Assembly (NCBI RefSeq): GCF_019578655.1
Contig: NC_063256.1
Span: 14,384,001-14,448,000, forward strand
DNA from: Ricinus communis
Taxonomy: Eukaryota > Streptophyta > Magnoliopsida > Malpighiales > Euphorbiaceae
Direction of reading: 5' to 3'
Length of the DNA: 64,000 nt
Below the pieces are notes generated by a model. The model was not told where the DNA came from. It ran no database searches and saw only the letters and a program-made list of their open reading frames with translations. Below are positions 61,106 to 64,000 of this stretch, piece after piece. The position numbers were made by a program, and so were the translations under genes. Positions within the stretch are counted from its first letter, which is position 1. Every line of letters starts with the position of its first letter.

Positions 61106-62523
61106 ATGTCAAGTAGTTCTAGTGGAGGTAATAATGTGCCATTCGGCATACCCGCAAAGACAAATGCATGAAAATGAGAGGGTGCAACGAAGCATAAGAA
61201 ATATGAATGAGCAAATGGAGAGGTTGCAACTTGACATGGCAGCCCAACGAAGGGAAATGGCAACCAATCAACAAGCCATTATGGACCAAATTAATGCACT
61301 TGCCCGAGGTCTGGGAAATAGGCTTGATGAAGGGGGGAATGTGCAAGGTAATCATGGGCAGCCAATTGGGGTGAATGAGGATGACTTTGATGAGGGTTTT
61401 GAGGAGTATGATAATGCGAGCCCTATGGTGGGGTTGGTAGAGGCCTGGGTAGAGGAGCTAGGAGATACCAAAATCTTGGTAGAGGTAGAGGACACTTTGG
61501 TGGTGAGTTTGGTGGTTATGGGAACTATGATGATGTTGATAGGAACTTAGGTAGTATCAAACTTAGTATTCCTACCTTCTTGGGAAAAACTGATCCGGAG
61601 GCATATTTGGAGTGGGAAAAGCGAGTTGACCTTATCTTTGATTGCCATAACTTTTCAGAGGAGAAAAAGGTGAAATTGGTGGTTACCCAATTTAGTGATT
61701 ATGCTATAGTTTGGTGGGATCAGTTGGTGTTTAGTAGGAGGAGGAACATGGAAGAGCCTATTGGTAGTTGGATTGCACTCAAAACTATCATGAGAAGGCA
61801 TTTTGTACCCAGACATTACCATAGGGAGTTACATCAAAGACTCCAATCTTTGCGGCAAGGTACAAGGAGTGTTGAGGATTATTATAAGGAGATGGAAGTG
61901 CTCATGACTAGGGCTGATTTGGATGAGGATAGAGAAGCTACCATGGCACGATTCATTGGTGGGCTTAATAAGGAGATTGTTGATAGGGTAGAGTTGCAAC
62001 ATTATGTGGAGCTTGAGGAGTTAGTTCACCTTGCAATTAAGGTGGAAAAGCAACTAAAACCTAGAGGGACAACAAGGTTTGAATATAAGGGCACTTCGAG
62101 TGGGAAGCCACATTGGTCTAATTCTTGGAAAGGAGGTAAGAAAGGTGATGATAAGGTTATTCCCAATGACAACAAAGGGAAAAGCATTTCAGGCAACAAA
62201 GACACATCTAAACCCGAAATTAATAAAGAAAAGAATAGAGACATCAAGTGTTTCAAATGCTTGGGGCGTGGCCATATTGCTTCACAATGTCCAAACAAGC
62301 GGGCAATGGTGGCTAGAGACCATGGGGAGATTGAAACAGCAAGTGAAGAGAGTGATAATGATGATGAGATACCACAATTGGAAGACGGCAGTGATGATTG
62401 CATTGAGGGTCCTATAGGAGGTGAGCTCTTGGTGGCTAGGCGCACACTAAGTGTTCAAATGAAGGAAGATGATACCTTGGAGCAAAGAAAGAGACAACAT
62501 TTTCCACACAAGATGCCATGTAC
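61106..62523 (+). pseudogene. gag, frameshifted
   Basis: The likely start at 61,106 opens M-S-S-S-S-S-G-G and meets a stop after 21 codons. The continuation is in another frame from about 61,122, with a coiled-coil-like N-terminal part (Q-M-E-R-L-Q-L-D-M-A-A-Q-R-R-E-M). It shifts again near 61,425 into an R-G/G-R-G-rich linker and the retrotransposon gag domain (E-A-Y-L-E-W-E-K, then W-W-D-Q-L). This last frame is open from 61,580 to 62,530 (316 codons) and ends with a CCHC zinc knuckle (C-x2-C-x4-H-x4-C, about residues 224-237 of that frame). Gag packages the element RNA into cytoplasmic particles. Confidence 0.8.
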
Positions 62524-62972
62524 AAGGTAAGACTTGTCTTGTTATTATTGATGGTGGTAGTTGTACAAATGTTGCTAGCACTTTAATGGTTGAAAAATTG
62601 GGTTTAAATCTAATTCCACATCCTAGACCTTGTAAATTATTATGGTTAAATAATTGTGGTGAGATCAAAGTGAATAAGCAAGTTGTTGTACCTTTCACAA
62701 TTGGTAGATATTCAGATGAGGCGCTATGTGATGTAGTGCCAATGCATGCTGGCCATATCTTGTTAGGTAGGCCATGGGAATTTGATACAAGGGCCTTCCA
62801 TGATGGCTTTCTAAATAGGTACTCATTTGTGAAGGATGGGAGAAAAGTTACTTTGACACCTCTTTCTCCTAAGGAAGTGTATAATGACCAATGTAAGTTG
62901 GAAAGAGAGAGGCGTGAGGCCGAAAATAACAAAAGGAGCATGAAAACCCAAAGGGTGAGATTCAAACCCTAA
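62490..62972 (+). pseudogene. pol: aspartic protease region
   Basis: After a frame change near 62,490, the frame reads I-I-D-G-G-S-C-T-N-V-A-S, the active site of plant Ty3/Gypsy proteases, which have D-G-G-S or D-S-G-S. L-L-G-R-P-W follows near the end, the usual second protease motif. The protease would cut the Gag-Pol precursor. In intact relatives gag and pol are often one frame, so the break is probably a 1-nt lesion. It ends at a stop at 62,972. Confidence 0.75.
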
Positions 62973-64000
62973 AGAGAAAACAAAGGCAAATGGTAGTTTT
63001 TGGCTAGGGAAAGTGAAGTTAGGCATGCATTTCATTCAAGTCGGATGTTATTTGTTGTTACTTATAAAGATGTATATTTAAACACTACCGAACTTGATCT
63101 TTCCTTGCCGAGTGTGTTTGCTAATCTTTGCGGGGAATTTGCCGATGTCTTTCCAGGAAATGCCAAGTGGATTACCTCCTCAAAGAGGGATAGAACATCA
63201 AATAGACTTCATACCCGGGGCTTCCATACCAAATAGACCAGCCCTATAGAAGTAATCCGGAGGAGACAAAGGAGCTTCAAAGGTAAGTGGAAGAACTGAT
63301 GTCAAAGGGGTTTGTGCGTGAGAGCTTAAGTCCTTGTGCGGTTCCAGTGATTTTGGTTCCAACACATGGAGAATGTGTGTGGACTGCCATGCAATCAATA
63401 AAATAACGGTAAAGTATCATCATCCCATTCCTAGGTTAGATGATATGCTTGATGAGTTGCATGGTGCATGTTTGTTTACTAAGATTGATTTATGCCCGGT
63501 TATTATCAAATTTGCATGAAAACTGGTGATGAGTGGAAAACGGCTTTTAAGACTAAATATGGTCTATATGAGTGGTTAGTTATGCCGTTTGGGCTTACAA
63601 ATGCACCTAGTACTTTTATGAGGTTGATGAACCATGTCTTGCGTGAGTGTCTTGGTAAATTTGTGGTTGTGTATTTTGATGATATCCTAGTTTATTCCAA
63701 GTCCATTGATGATCATGTCATGCATGTGCGTAGGGTTCTAGACATTCTTAGGGTAGAAAAATTGTATGCCAATTTGAAAAAGTGTGCTTTTTGCATGGAT
63801 AAAGTTAATTTCCTTGGTTTTGTTATTAGTTCAAAGGGGCTCGAGGTTGATGTGGAGAAAGTGAAAGCAATTAGGGAGTGGCCAACACCTAAAAACATTA
63901 GCCAAGTTAGGAGTTTTCATGGCTTGGCTAGTTTCTATAGGAGGTTCATTAAGGACTTTAGTAGTATAACTGCACCTTTGAATGAAATTGTCAAGAAAAA
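62973..64000 (+). pseudogene. pol: reverse transcriptase, 5' part, frameshifted
   Basis: The linker E-F-A-D-V-F-P and the following segment lie in one frame to about 63,160. Pieces resembling the fingers domain follow in another frame, including W-R-M-C-V-D-C and [12 protein letters not shown]. The palm is then open from 63,516 to the window end (161 codons), with [12 protein letters not shown] and the catalytic Y-F-D-D-I-L-V-Y-S at 63,672-63,698. Indels lie near 63,160, 63,245, 63,350 (a loss of about 11 bp) and 63,497. The enzyme would copy element RNA to DNA. RNase H and integrase are outside the window. Confidence 0.85.

Larger units (their letters stand above)
59327..64000 (+). mobile_element. 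Ty3/Gypsy retrotransposon, 5' part, decayed
   Basis: The order is 5' LTR, primer binding site, long leader, gag with a zinc knuckle, aspartic protease, reverse transcriptase. Protease before reverse transcriptase, with the Y-F-D-D reverse transcriptase motif and the plant D-G-G-S protease site, places it in Ty3/Gypsy. RNase H, integrase and the 3' LTR are beyond the window. At least six indels break gag-pol, so it is non-autonomous as written. Confidence 0.85.

Noticed and set aside
62026..62445. Minus-strand frames of 139 and 172 codons under gag and protease
   Set aside because: They are shadows of the plus-strand retrotransposon reading frames, which carry the recognisable motifs.

Overview
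The window looks like nuclear DNA of a flowering plant, most likely a eudicot. It is very AT-rich and gene-poor, and is built almost entirely of duplicated and mobile DNA. Three things point to a plant: ion-channel exons of the cyclic nucleotide-gated channel (CNGC) family with plant-type splice sites, fragments of plant mitochondrial 26S rRNA, and plant-type Ty3/Gypsy and other LTR sequences. I see no intact protein-coding gene, no tRNA gene and no CRISPR array. The species cannot be named from the sequence.

Layout. From 1 to about 49.65 kb the window holds a nested repeat. The outer level is a segmental duplication with a period of about 24.4 kb (13,205 and 37,611 are equivalent points). 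Each full copy reads left to right as: block A, carrying broken minus-strand CNGC exons; a mitochondrial fragment with the 5' part of rrn26; AT-rich block C; block B, an array of about 1.76-kb units; an array of about 0.6-kb units; and a short tail. The copy at 1-13.2 kb lacks the 5' part of A, the mitochondrial fragment and C. The copy starting at 37.6 kb stops in the B array, where an LTR interrupts it. The 1.76-kb unit appears to be the 0.6-kb unit carrying an extra segment of about 1.15 kb that contains a fold-back (long inverted repeat) element.

From 49,655 to 56,503 two arms of one LTR family lie in opposite orientation around a displaced piece of C plus B. From about 56.5 to 59.3 kb the base composition changes. 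This stretch looks like mitochondrial DNA: it holds a minus-strand internal piece of rrn26, a perfect 16-bp stem-loop and typical short mitochondrial-type open frames. At 59,327 the 5' LTR of a Ty3/Gypsy element begins. The leader, gag, protease and reverse transcriptase follow, and the element runs off the window end, broken by several frameshifts.

Two cross-cutting observations may matter most to a reader. First, every premature stop I could place in the CNGC exons is a C:G to T:A transition, three of them at tryptophan codons, which fits decay of methylated DNA. Second, many copy-to-copy differences fall on CAG/CTG sites, in a form (CTG to CCG, CAG to CGT) that deamination does not explain. 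These may be consensus or basecalling errors at methylated CHG sites, so small indels here should not be over-read.
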